Part shown: one piece after another, positions 8,579-16,196 of the stretch | How the letters are laid out: each line of letters starts with the position of its first letter | Position numbering within the stretch: position 1 is the first letter of the stretch | From: Lactobacillus sp. Sy-1 | GTDB lineage: Bacteria > Bacillota > Bacilli > Lactobacillales > Lactobacillaceae | Reading direction: 5' to 3' | Assembly: GCF_019303535.1 (NCBI RefSeq) | Contig: NZ_JACCIU010000001.1 | Location: forward strand, 682,001 to 746,000 | DNA: 64,000 bases | Program-made: the position numbers and the translations under genes | Notes under the pieces: model-generated | Told to the model about the DNA's origin: nothing | Database searches by the model: none | What the model saw: only the letters and a program-made list of their open reading frames with translations

Positions 8579-9349
8579 TTAATTTGTGGGATCAAAGAAA
8601 TGGTAGAGGTCCTGTTTAGTGAGAGCTTGCTTTTCTGCTCCCCGCACATCCGCTTCGATTTGCCCCTGGTTCAATACGAGCAATCGGTTTCCGTATTTTA
8701 AAGCGTCATCTAAGTGGTGGGTAATCATCAGGCAGGTTAGCTGTTGTTCCTTAATCGTGCGATTAGTTAGCGTCATTAGCTCACTGGATGTATTTGGATC
8801 AAGAGCGGCCGTATGCTCATCTAACAGAAGCATTTCAGGTCGCTTGATCGTTGCCATCAAAAAGCTGAGGGTTTGACGCTGACCACCCGATAGATTCCCC
8901 GTAGGAGTGTCTAAACGGTCGCTAAGGTGATTATGCAACTGACTGGTGATTTGTTTATACTTACCCATTTCGCGGCGGAGGTGACGGGGCTTTAAGAACC
9001 GTTTTTCACCTCGTTTTTCAGCGAGGAGCAGGTTTTCAGCGACTGTCATTCTAGGTGCTGTTCCTAATTTCGGATCCTGGAAGACCCGACTGAGGAATTG
9101 GGTCCGCTTTTCAACAGATGTTTTGGTAATGTCCTTACCGTTCAACAGCAATTGACCAGAAGTAATTGGTAAATTACCACCAATCACGTTGAAAAAGGTG
9201 GATTTTCCAGCTCCATTAGAACCTAGAATCGTAATGAAGTCGCCTGGGTAAATATCTATTGAAACGTGGTCCAGGATGTTTAAAGGCTGGCCCCCGTTTG
9301 GATGAACCGTTTTAACAACGTCTTTTAGTTGGAAGAGTGGTTTATTCAT
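8579..9349 (-). CDS. trpZ: tryptophan-type ABC transporter, ATP-binding subunit
   Basis: A 256-residue cytosolic ATPase that powers the permease encoded just upstream. Walker A GSNGAGKST is at about residues 43-51, the signature LSGGQRQ near 153, and Walker B LLLLDEHTAALDP near 173-185. The DEH in place of DEP is as seen in this transporter family. It overlaps the permease gene by 8 bases, so it is translationally coupled. Together with TrpX and TrpY homologues it forms a TrpXYZ-type uptake system; the tryptophan specificity is from family resemblance and the Trp-containing leader. Confidence 0.85.
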   Translation of the reverse strand: MNKPLFQLKDVVKTVHPNGGQPLNILDHVSIDIYPGDFITILGSNGAGKSTFFNVIGGNLPITSGQLLLNGKDITKTSVEKRTQFLSRVFQDPKLGTAPRMTVAENLLLAEKRGEKRFLKPRHLRREMGKYKQITSQLHNHLSDRLDTPTGNLSGGQRQTLSFLMATIKRPEMLLLDEHTAALDPNTSSELMTLTNRTIKEQQLTCLMITHHLDDALKYGNRLLVLNQGQIEADVRGAEKQALTKQDLYHFFDPTN

Positions 9350-10241
9350 TTCGATCTAACCCCCGTTTCAAAATGTGCATAAGGTTGAACTTATCCTTAA
9401 AGGCAGGCAGGCTCATGCATAGTGCTAGAATAATGGATGAAATTAAGTTCAAGTCGTTTGCATTAAAGCCGAGTTGAAGCACAATTAGTAGTACGAAGCG
9501 ATAGAGAATACTACCTAGCGTAACCGCTACTAACCGTTGGTTCATAGTTAGGTTACCAAACACAACTTCACCAATAATGATTGAAGCTAGGGCAACAACG
9601 ATAATTCCGATTCCCATATTTACGTCGGAATACCCGTTATTTTGGGCAACGAGGGCACCACCTAAAGCAATTACACCATTCGATACGCTTACGCCCAGGC
9701 ACTTCATTGTATCGGTATTGATACCAAGTGATTGTGCCATGTTTTCGTTATCACCAGTAGCAATGAAGGCTTGTCCTAAGTCGGTCTGGAGGAAGTAAAT
9801 CACGGCAACGGTAACGATTGTAATCACAATCAGTCCCAAAAAAACACTGTTAAAGTAGTTAGGAAGGCCTTGGAAAATCTTAGCATTCAATAGGTTGCCC
9901 TTACCCAATAGCGATAGGTTCGCTGCCCCCATGATGCGGAGGTTAACTGAATAAGCAGCGGTCATCACTAGAATTCCTGACAGCAGGACTGGAATCTTAG
10001 CCTTAGTGTAGAGAAGTCCAGTAATTAACCCTGCGATTGCACCTCCGACAAATGCGCAGAGGGTGGCTACGATTGGAGAGTAACCATGGGTAATCATGGC
10101 AGCAGCAATGGCTGCTCCCATAGGGAAGGTTCCTTCGACCGTCATATCAGGGAAATCTAAAATTCTAAAGGTTAGAAACAATCCGATTCCAAGCACTCCC
10201 CAGAGGAGCCCTTGCCCGATAGCAGATACAATTAAACTCAT
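9342..10241 (-). CDS. trpY: tryptophan-type ABC transporter, permease subunit
   Basis: A 299-residue integral membrane protein with about eight or nine hydrophobic segments, related to the LivH/BMP-type permeases (FPDMTVEGTFPMGAA near the N-terminus, TGDNENMAQSLGIN in the cytoplasmic loop that contacts the ATPase). It carries the substrate across the membrane. The ATG overlaps the stop of the binding-protein gene by 4 bases, and its own stop overlaps the ATPase gene by 8, giving a tightly coupled three-gene operon. Confidence 0.85.
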   Translation of the reverse strand: MSLIVSAIGQGLLWGVLGIGLFLTFRILDFPDMTVEGTFPMGAAIAAAMITHGYSPIVATLCAFVGGAIAGLITGLLYTKAKIPVLLSGILVMTAAYSVNLRIMGAANLSLLGKGNLLNAKIFQGLPNYFNSVFLGLIVITIVTVAVIYFLQTDLGQAFIATGDNENMAQSLGINTDTMKCLGVSVSNGVIALGGALVAQNNGYSDVNMGIGIIVVALASIIIGEVVFGNLTMNQRLVAVTLGSILYRFVLLIVLQLGFNANDLNLISSIILALCMSLPAFKDKFNLMHILKRGLDRNE

Positions 10242-11236
10242 TTGATAACCTCTCCCTTCGTTTCAGCTTCCTTCATAATGGCGGCTGGAATCTTAATGTT
10301 GAGTTTCTTAGCTTGTTTAACGTTAACAATCATCTTACCCTGTTGGAACTTCTTAACTGGAGTGGTAGCAGGATTTTCACCCCGTAAAATTTTGGCAGTC
10401 ATCTTACCAATTGTGACTCCCATCTGGAATTGATCAACCCCATAAGTAGCGATTCCACCGGATTTAACCATGAAGTCAACCGATGGGAAGACTGGAACGT
10501 TAGCCTTATCGGCGTTTGCAACTAAGGTATCCATGGCAGCGGCAATCGTATTATCATTAGGCACGTATACGGCCTGGACCTGGGTTACCATTTGGCTAGA
10601 AACCTGATTTAAATCGTTTGAATTAGCAATCGTATATGTTTTTAAATTAATGCCCTCTTTTTTACATAGCTTGGCAAACTGCTTAGCTTGGGAAGTCGAG
10701 GATGGATCGCTGGATGTATAAATGATCCCAAGCGTCTTTAGTTTGGGCATGAAGGCCTTGATGACGTTCAATTGCTTTTGAAGGGGGGATCCATTGGAAA
10801 CCCCGGTAATATGACCACCAGGGTGCTTTAGGTTTGACACCAATCCCGCTCCGACTGGATCGGTAATGGCCCCCAAAATAACGGGGTTATTGTGAATCGT
10901 ACTAGCTAATGCCTGTGCAGATGGGGTGGTAATCCCAATTGAAGCGGTGGCGTTTTCGTTCGCAAACTTAGTACTCATTGTCTTTAGGTTACTCTGGTCA
11001 TTTTGCGCATTTTGATAGTCAATCTTAATGTTTTTACCAGGATGATAACCGCTATCTTTAAGCCCCTGGATAATCCCGTGATGGATAGCATCAAGAGAAG
11101 GGTGGGTCATTAATTGTAAGATTCCTAAAGTGGGGACCTTTGAATTGTTGGCGGTGTTAGTAGCGTTCTTTTCTTGAAAGAAGGCGAACCCTAAGAATAC
11201 AACCAGAATCGCGATTAGTGCGTACATTCGTTTCAT
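10238..11236 (-). CDS. trpX: tryptophan-type ABC transporter, substrate-binding protein
   Basis: A 332-residue extracytoplasmic binding protein of the ABC_sub_bind family, close to TrpX of lactic acid bacteria (GILQLMTHPSLDAIHHGI, the NAQNDQSNL segment, ITDPVGAGLV). The N-terminus is one hydrophobic helix (residues about 4-19) and I see no lipobox cysteine, so it may be held by an uncleaved membrane anchor instead of a lipid. The start is ATG 11236 with AAGGAG 7 bases upstream; an earlier TTG would overlap that site. First gene of trpXYZ, transcribed through the attenuator-like leader at 11278-11501. Confidence 0.86.
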   Translation of the reverse strand: MKRMYALIAILVVFLGFAFFQEKNATNTANNSKVPTLGILQLMTHPSLDAIHHGIIQGLKDSGYHPGKNIKIDYQNAQNDQSNLKTMSTKFANENATASIGITTPSAQALASTIHNNPVILGAITDPVGAGLVSNLKHPGGHITGVSNGSPLQKQLNVIKAFMPKLKTLGIIYTSSDPSSTSQAKQFAKLCKKEGINLKTYTIANSNDLNQVSSQMVTQVQAVYVPNDNTIAAAMDTLVANADKANVPVFPSVDFMVKSGGIATYGVDQFQMGVTIGKMTAKILRGENPATTPVKKFQQGKMIVNVKQAKKLNIKIPAAIMKEAETKGEVIK

Positions 11237-11277
11237 AATCAATCTCCTTAAATTAAATTAAACGCTAGTAATTGGCA

Positions 11278-11321
11278 AACAAAAAGGCGAAACACTTAGA
11301 CAGTCCTAAGCATTTCGCCTT
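11278..11321 (-). terminator. intrinsic terminator inside the trpX leader (attenuator)
   Basis: On the minus strand, 11321-11306 pairs with 11299-11284 in a 16-bp helix (two G-T wobbles) around a six-base loop, followed by TTTTTGTTTG. It lies between the leader peptide and trpX, so transcription must read through it to express the transporter. Confidence 0.85.
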
Positions 11322-11389
11322 AATTGGTTCAGCTTTGGCCGGTTAAGTATTGTCCGAACAAGCTGATTGTTTCCTTTTAGAAGAAAGAG

Positions 11390-11457
11390 CCGGTCCAGAT
11401 ACGCCTTTGGATGTTAAAGAAAGCCGTATCTGATCAAAGATAACGACTTATGACCGG
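11390..11457 (-). promoter_or_regulatory. hairpin overlapping the 3' end of the trp leader peptide ORF
   Basis: Read on the minus strand, CCGGTC (11457-11452, inside leader codons 16-17) can pair with GACCGG (11395-11390), and CAGATACG (11432-11425) with CGTATCTG (11403-11396), the two 3' arms being contiguous. A ribosome paused at the leader Trp codon (11465-11463) would cover the first arm. Downstream, CAGCTT/AAGCTG (11365-11360 with 11335-11330) and CTTAA/TTAAG (11347-11343 with 11323-11319) are candidate competing helices. The latter takes bases from the terminator stem. Confidence 0.6.
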
Positions 11458-11501
11458 TTTTGCCAACGAATTGAGATAGCAAGTAACTTATGGTTATTCA
11501 T
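11448..11501 (-). CDS. trp leader peptide (17 residues, one Trp codon)
   Basis: An ATG at 11501 is preceded by AAAGGAG (11517-11511) at a 9-base spacing and opens the reading frame MNNHKLLAISIRWQNRS, then TAA. The Trp codon is number 13. The frame ends inside a potential hairpin and is followed 127 bases later by an intrinsic terminator and then trpX. This is the arrangement of a ribosome-mediated attenuator. No T-box core (AGGGTGGxACCGCG) is present in this leader. A single Trp codon is fewer than in classical trp leaders, so the sensing mechanism is inferred. Confidence 0.65.
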   Translation of the reverse strand: MNNHKLLAISIRWQNRS

Positions 11502-11537
11502 TGGTTCTTTCTCCTTTCTACGTTTAAGATTAATTTT

Positions 11538-11567
11538 ATTTTAATATATCCATTAATTACTTGTCAA
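11538..11567 (-). promoter_or_regulatory. promoter of the trp leader-trpXYZ transcript
   Basis: On the minus strand TTGACA at 11567-11562 and TAAAAT at 11543-11538 are 18 bases apart. They lie 37 bases before the leader ATG and directly after the terminator of the upstream permease gene. Confidence 0.65.
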
Positions 11568-11571
11568 GCAC

Positions 11572-11607
11572 AAAAAAACGATTAGCAATCAGCTAACCGT
11601 TTTTTTG
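11572..11607 (-). terminator. intrinsic terminator after the APC permease gene
   Basis: The arms AAACG-A-TTAGC and GCTAA-C-CGTTT surround a short loop and are flanked by A and T runs. They lie 12 bases downstream of the minus-strand permease stop. Confidence 0.78.
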
Positions 11608-11618
11608 TTGATGTTAAA

Positions 11619-13235
11619 TTATTTTAAATCACCATCGACCGTATCATTTACTTCTTTTGCTTTATCTAAATCATCATCAGTTTGGAAACTGTAACTGGAA
11701 ATTCCCCAGTAGTAGAAGACCAATGCAACTACAATAATCACGATGAAGTCTAGTGGGTAAGGAAGGAATCCAATCCCATTGAAGTCGTGACTACCTAGGT
11801 ATGATACTAATGATAAGAATACCAAGTAGACAATCATCCAGAGTGCAGAGATAAACTGCTTTCTAGTTTCCTTCCATTGGTTTTTCCATTCAAAGTAGAA
11901 GTAGAATGGAAGTCCCAATAGAATTACTAAGATAACTTGAACAGTAGTAGGCCACTTTGCCCAGTAAGTAGCTAAACTAGCCATTACGAATGCAAATGGT
12001 GCCATGAAGTTTAATAGTTTCAACCGAATTGGTCGAGTAAAGTTCGGCGCAATTCTTCTTAGGGTTGAAACGGTAACGGGCCCAGTAAGGTAAGCAATTA
12101 ACGTAGAAGTTGAAATAACACTAGCAAGGGTAGCCCAACTTCTAAAGGATGCCACTAACAAGACAGAGATGATTAAATTGGCAACCATCGCAACTCGTGG
12201 AACCCCCCAACGCTTATTAATCTTACCTAAGAATTTAGGCATATGTTCGTTGGTAACCATTGCGGCTAATGTCCGACTGGTTTGAGCAACGAATGAAACT
12301 CCAGTTCCGAATGGTGATACGAATGCATCAGCATATAGCATCACAGTTAACCAGTATAGGTTAAGCCCCATTGCAATATCTGCGAAAGGCGAATTGAAGT
12401 TAACACCGTGCCAACCATGGGCAAGGTTAGATGGTTCAATTGAACCAATAAATGTAAATTGAAGTAATACATAAATAATAGTACTAATTCCGAGTGAAAT
12501 TACGATTCCCCGTGAAATGTTCTTCTTAGGATTTTCAATTTCACGTCCCATATTGATAACCACTTGAAAGGCGTTATAGGAGAAGATGATCCCAGAAGCA
12601 GTCGTAGCTGCAAAAATGGAAGCACTTCCGTATGGCATGAAGCCACCTAACGCAGGGTTATTGAAGTCTTGGGGGGTAAACCCAGAGACTAATAACATAA
12701 TAATGGTAATAATTGGAACCCCTAGCTTAAAAATTGAAATAAAACTAGTAAAGTTCGCTAATAAATTAACAGACCAATAATTCAAGAGGGTAAATACCAA
12801 GATGAATAAGAAGACGATTAATAGTCCTTCATTAGTAATTTCTCCATTGCTTAAAAACCCTCTGGTCCAGTTTGCCCATGACCAAGGCCATGAACTCATG
12901 TATTGAACCGCGGCAACGGCTTCAATTGGAATTAAAGTAACAAGGGATACCCAGTTTGCCCATGCTGCAATGAACCCTAGCAAGGATCCATGTGAGTATT
13001 GAGCATACTTACTCATTCCACCACTTTCTGGGAACATCGTACCTAATTCAACGTAGTTAAATGCGATTGAACCAATCACGATTGCCCCAATTACCCAGGA
13101 AATAATGGCTGCTGGACCGGCAACTCGAGAAGCCTCCCAAGAACCAAACAACCATCCTGAACCAATAATGGAACTTAAACCTAACATTACAATCTGAAAT
13201 AAACCAATTTTTCTTTTACTATTTTCTTTTGACAT
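11619..13235 (-). CDS. APC-superfamily amino acid permease
   Basis: A 538-residue membrane protein with 12-14 hydrophobic segments. The first helix carries the APC substrate signature GLSSIIGSGWLFGS (about residues 19-32), and MFPESGGMSKYAQYSHG follows helix 2. It is longer than most LysP-like permeases and resembles the glutamate/GABA-type or unspecified APC importers of lactobacilli; the substrate cannot be read from the sequence. GAAAGGAG precedes the ATG. A probable promoter on the minus strand is TTGCAA (13288-13283) and TAAAAT (13266-13261), 16 bases apart. It is monocistronic. Confidence 0.85.
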   Translation of the reverse strand: MSKENSKRKIGLFQIVMLGLSSIIGSGWLFGSWEASRVAGPAAIISWVIGAIVIGSIAFNYVELGTMFPESGGMSKYAQYSHGSLLGFIAAWANWVSLVTLIPIEAVAAVQYMSSWPWSWANWTRGFLSNGEITNEGLLIVFLFILVFTLLNYWSVNLLANFTSFISIFKLGVPIITIIMLLVSGFTPQDFNNPALGGFMPYGSASIFAATTASGIIFSYNAFQVVINMGREIENPKKNISRGIVISLGISTIIYVLLQFTFIGSIEPSNLAHGWHGVNFNSPFADIAMGLNLYWLTVMLYADAFVSPFGTGVSFVAQTSRTLAAMVTNEHMPKFLGKINKRWGVPRVAMVANLIISVLLVASFRSWATLASVISTSTLIAYLTGPVTVSTLRRIAPNFTRPIRLKLLNFMAPFAFVMASLATYWAKWPTTVQVILVILLGLPFYFYFEWKNQWKETRKQFISALWMIVYLVFLSLVSYLGSHDFNGIGFLPYPLDFIVIIVVALVFYYWGISSYSFQTDDDLDKAKEVNDTVDGDLK

Positions 13236-13292
13236 AGTTCTCCTTTCACGGTCTTTAAGTATTTTATCAAATATAATAATAATTGCAAATGC

Positions 13293-13350
13293 AAAAAATC
13301 AGCATTGGCGGGATGTTAAGCGTTTTCATCGGGTTAACCAATACTGATTT
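13293..13350 (-). terminator. long hairpin, probable terminator of the VOC-CPBP unit
   Basis: Minus-strand arms AAATCAGTATTGG and CCAATGCTGATTT (13350-13338 with 13308-13296) enclose about 29 bases that can themselves fold (GTTAA/TTAAC), followed by a T-run. The long loop is unusual for a simple terminator. Confidence 0.6.
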
Positions 13351-13367
13351 CACAATCTTAAAAAAAG

Positions 13368-14042
13368 CTAAATTAAATTATTGAGCATATGAATTGCGAT
13401 ATTATAACGGATATCTTTAAAGTGCAGGTAGGTAATGCTTAGGACCCACCCAATTGCTGAGTAAAAGATCCAGTTTAAGTCAAATTCGGTAGTGTGCATG
13501 TAACCAAATATTCCTCCACAGACCAACACCCCAATCGTTTTAGATAGGCGGCCATTGGTGAGCTTAAAGAAGTAGTTAAAGAAAATTCCCCTAAAAATAA
13601 CCTCTTCAAAGATGGGGGCAATGATTCCAGCGTAGAGGTAGTTCACTAAAAACAGTTTCTTAATGCTAGCTTCCACTAGCTTCTGGTTATTCGGCTCGGA
13701 GATGACCTTAGCGTTTAATAGCACTTGCCAGAGGCCTTGAATTAACACGAGGGCACCGATTAATAAAAGTAATTGGCCAGCTGCTTTACCGTTGAACTTA
13801 TGGCGCGCAAAGTGAAATGGATTATGGGCCTGCAGTTGCTTACGGTATCGCCAAATTGTAAAACTGAGCACAAAAGCAGTTACCACAATGCCGACAAATA
13901 ACCATTCTGTAGCGGCAATTTTTGATAGTCCACTAGGCATTAATAAAATCAGTCCCAACGAAATTTGATAAATAACGAGGAACCCAACCCATTTTAGAAT
14001 ATCACGAAGCTTGATTTTGAGGTATTCAAATCCTTTTTTCAT
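13368..14042 (-). CDS. CPBP-family intramembrane metalloprotease
   Basis: A 224-residue membrane protein with about seven hydrophobic segments. The conserved motif FEEVIFRG (EExxxR, about residue 150) and histidines in YMHTTEF and HMLNN form the putative metal site of CPBP/Abi proteases, which in lactobacilli are linked to bacteriocin self-protection or peptide processing. No bacteriocin gene is visible here. The start is ATG 14042 with AGGAG seven bases upstream; a longer frame to 14066 would run into the preceding gene. It lies 10 bases behind the VOC gene, so is co-transcribed. Confidence 0.82.
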   Translation of the reverse strand: MKKGFEYLKIKLRDILKWVGFLVIYQISLGLILLMPSGLSKIAATEWLFVGIVVTAFVLSFTIWRYRKQLQAHNPFHFARHKFNGKAAGQLLLLIGALVLIQGLWQVLLNAKVISEPNNQKLVEASIKKLFLVNYLYAGIIAPIFEEVIFRGIFFNYFFKLTNGRLSKTIGVLVCGGIFGYMHTTEFDLNWIFYSAIGWVLSITYLHFKDIRYNIAIHMLNNLI

Positions 14043-14052
14043 ATTAATACTC

Positions 14053-14433
14053 CTACTTAGTTTCACATAGTTGAATCAGATTATGGTCCGGATCATATAC
14101 TGAAACGGCATTCATTTGACCATTACTCCCGTGAATTTCTACCGGACCGACTACGACGTCGACACCGTAATTCGCTAGGTGGTTAATAACGTAGTCGAGG
14201 GAGTCCTTCACAATTAGGGAGATACTACTAGCTCCTGGCGTTGGGGCATGAATTCCCTCTTTGGTAGCTATAGTTTCGGTTACAAAGATTACTTTTTGAT
14301 GGCTAATTTGAATTGCAAGGTGATCAGCATCCATACTGATGATGGGGAGATCAAACACCTCGTGGTAAAAACGCATGGTTTGTTCTAAGTTAGTAACGAC
14401 AATTGTTAGATGGTCAATATCTTTGATTTTCAT
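14053..14433 (-). CDS. VOC-family (glyoxalase fold) protein
   Basis: A 126-residue soluble protein with the paired beta-alpha-beta-beta-beta modules of the vicinal-oxygen-chelate fold. The first begins IDHLTIVVTNLEQTMRFYHEVF and the second ends SVYDPDHNLIQLCE, giving metal ligands at the usual His and Glu positions. It is close to the small VOC proteins sometimes called virulence-protein-like; the substrate is unknown. AAGGGAAA precedes the ATG. First gene of a two-gene unit with the CPBP protease. Confidence 0.83.
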   Translation of the reverse strand: MKIKDIDHLTIVVTNLEQTMRFYHEVFDLPIISMDADHLAIQISHQKVIFVTETIATKEGIHAPTPGASSISLIVKDSLDYVINHLANYGVDVVVGPVEIHGSNGQMNAVSVYDPDHNLIQLCETK

Positions 14434-14574
14434 TTTAATTTCCCTTCATATTTAATTAGATTAACAAAAACATTATAACATAGTGAAAAATCTTAAATTG
14501 GTGGTAATAGGTCGCTCAAACGTATACAATATAATAAGACGTGTTGTGCGAAAATAAATAAGGAGTGAAAAGTT

Positions 14575-16128
14575 TTGGCATTACTTGATGTTCAGGATTT
14601 GAGCATGAGTTTTGCTGACAAAACCCTCTATGAAGATGCTAACTTCCAACTCAATAAGGGAGAGCACATGGGAATTGTTGGTCAAAACGGAGTGGGAAAG
14701 AGTACACTGATTAAGATTATTACCGGCGTAGAACTCCCATTGACGGGCTCAATTAAGTGGCAAAAGGGGGTTAGCATTGGTTATTTAGATCAATACGCTG
14801 ACATTCCAGACGGGATGACTTTAATTCAGTTCCTCCATACTGCATATAAGGACCTTTACGACATGGATAGTCGGATGGCCGAATTATATGAGGAATACGC
14901 TACTAAGATGGATGATAAGCTACTGGAAAAAGCAGGACGAATTCAAGAACAGCTGGAATCCCACGGCTTTTATGATATCCAGACTAAAATTGAGCAGGTA
15001 ATTACTGGACTGGGTCTTGACGACGTTGGTAGGGACCAACCAGTCGCTAAGATGAGTGGTGGACAACGTTCTAAGATTATTCTTGCGAAGTTAATTCTGG
15101 AAAGTCCAGAGGTAATCCTATTGGATGAACCAACTAACTACCTCGATACTGCTCATATTGACTGGTTAGTTGACTACTTAAATCATTTCTCCGGATCCTT
15201 CATTGTAATCTCACATGATTACGACTTCTTGGAACGGGTAACTAACTGTATTTTAAACGTTGCCTTTGGGCAGATTCATAAGTACCGGGGCAGCTTTAAA
15301 CAGGCGATGCGACAAAAGGATGAACGTGAGAAAGCTCAGGAAAAGGCCTATGAGAAACAACAGGTTGAAATTGAAAAGGCAAAGGCCTTCATTCGAAAGA
15401 ATAAGGCTGGGAGCAAGTCTAAAATGGCGAAGTCCCGTGAAAAGCAACTTTCCCATATGGATATTGTGGATCCGCCTTCGGCTAATGAACATGCGAAGTT
15501 TGATTTTCCATACTTGGATACTGGTTCGCAAAATGCATTATCGGTTGACCACTTATCAGTTGGCTACACCAAACCCCTGCTAGAACCGGTTACATTTACC
15601 GTTACTACCGATCAAAAGATTGGTCTTCAAGGATTCAATGGGGTTGGAAAGTCGACGTTGATTAAGAGTATTCTAGGGAAAATCAAGCCCTTGGGTGGCG
15701 AAGCTGAATTTTCACCATCTGCAAAGGTCAATTACTTTAGCCAGGATTTGGTATGGAGTAATCCGCAAATGACCCCGATGCAAATTGTTCAAGACCGCTT
15801 TCCAAAGCTCGACCAACGTGAAATTCGGACCAAGCTCGCGAAGTGTGGAATTGGGCCTGATAATGTCACTAAGCCGATGAACGATTTATCTGGTGGGGAA
15901 CAAACCAAGGTCAAGTTAGCGATGATGGAATTTGTTCCTAGTAACTTCTTAATTATGGATGAACCTACGAATCACTTGGATGATGAGACCAAAGATTCGC
16001 TCAAACGTGCCATTAATAAGTTCCCGGGAAATGCAATTATCGTTAGTCACGAATCGTCATTTTACGACCACCTAATTGATAAGGTGATTGATGTTGAAAA
16101 ACTAAGTTTGAGAGCGCAACCAAAGTAG
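14575..16128 (+). CDS. ABC-F family ATPase
   Basis: A 517-residue cytosolic protein with two ATPase domains and no membrane segments. The first has GQNGVGKST (about 36-44), MSGGQRSK and LLDEPTNYLD; the second GFNGVGKST (about 354), LSGGEQTK and IMDEPTNHLD. A charged linker of about 80 residues between them is rich in Lys, Glu and Gln, as in ABC-F proteins that act at the ribosomal E site. It is most like the YkpA/YbiT-type housekeeping members, not clearly an antibiotic-resistance factor. The start is TTG with AAGGAG upstream. It is followed by a hairpin at 16135. Confidence 0.87.
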   Translation: MALLDVQDLSMSFADKTLYEDANFQLNKGEHMGIVGQNGVGKSTLIKIITGVELPLTGSIKWQKGVSIGYLDQYADIPDGMTLIQFLHTAYKDLYDMDSRMAELYEEYATKMDDKLLEKAGRIQEQLESHGFYDIQTKIEQVITGLGLDDVGRDQPVAKMSGGQRSKIILAKLILESPEVILLDEPTNYLDTAHIDWLVDYLNHFSGSFIVISHDYDFLERVTNCILNVAFGQIHKYRGSFKQAMRQKDEREKAQEKAYEKQQVEIEKAKAFIRKNKAGSKSKMAKSREKQLSHMDIVDPPSANEHAKFDFPYLDTGSQNALSVDHLSVGYTKPLLEPVTFTVTTDQKIGLQGFNGVGKSTLIKSILGKIKPLGGEAEFSPSAKVNYFSQDLVWSNPQMTPMQIVQDRFPKLDQREIRTKLAKCGIGPDNVTKPMNDLSGGEQTKVKLAMMEFVPSNFLIMDEPTNHLDDETKDSLKRAINKFPGNAIIVSHESSFYDHLIDKVIDVEKLSLRAQPK

Positions 16129-16134
16129 TTCAAC

Positions 16135-16175
16135 GTGCCGAAATGGATTATCCATTGCGGCACTTGTTATTTTAT
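16135..16175 (+). terminator. hairpin behind the ABC-F gene
   Basis: GTGCCG and CGGCAC, with nested AATGG/CCATT, form a stem followed by a T-rich run (TTGTTATTTT). It is probably a terminator, although the U-tract is interrupted. The GH32 ribosome binding site follows at once. Confidence 0.6.
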
Positions 16176-16196
16176 AAGGAGTTAATAATAATCACA

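Noticed and set aside
11281-11520. T-box riboswitch in the trpX leader
   Set aside because: The AGGGTGGxACCGCG core is absent on the minus strand; a leader peptide with a Trp codon explains the terminator better.
13293-13350. Cruciform as a possible mobile-element end or attachment site
   Set aside because: Only one copy is seen and a T-run follows it on the strand of the upstream operon, so a terminator is the simpler reading.
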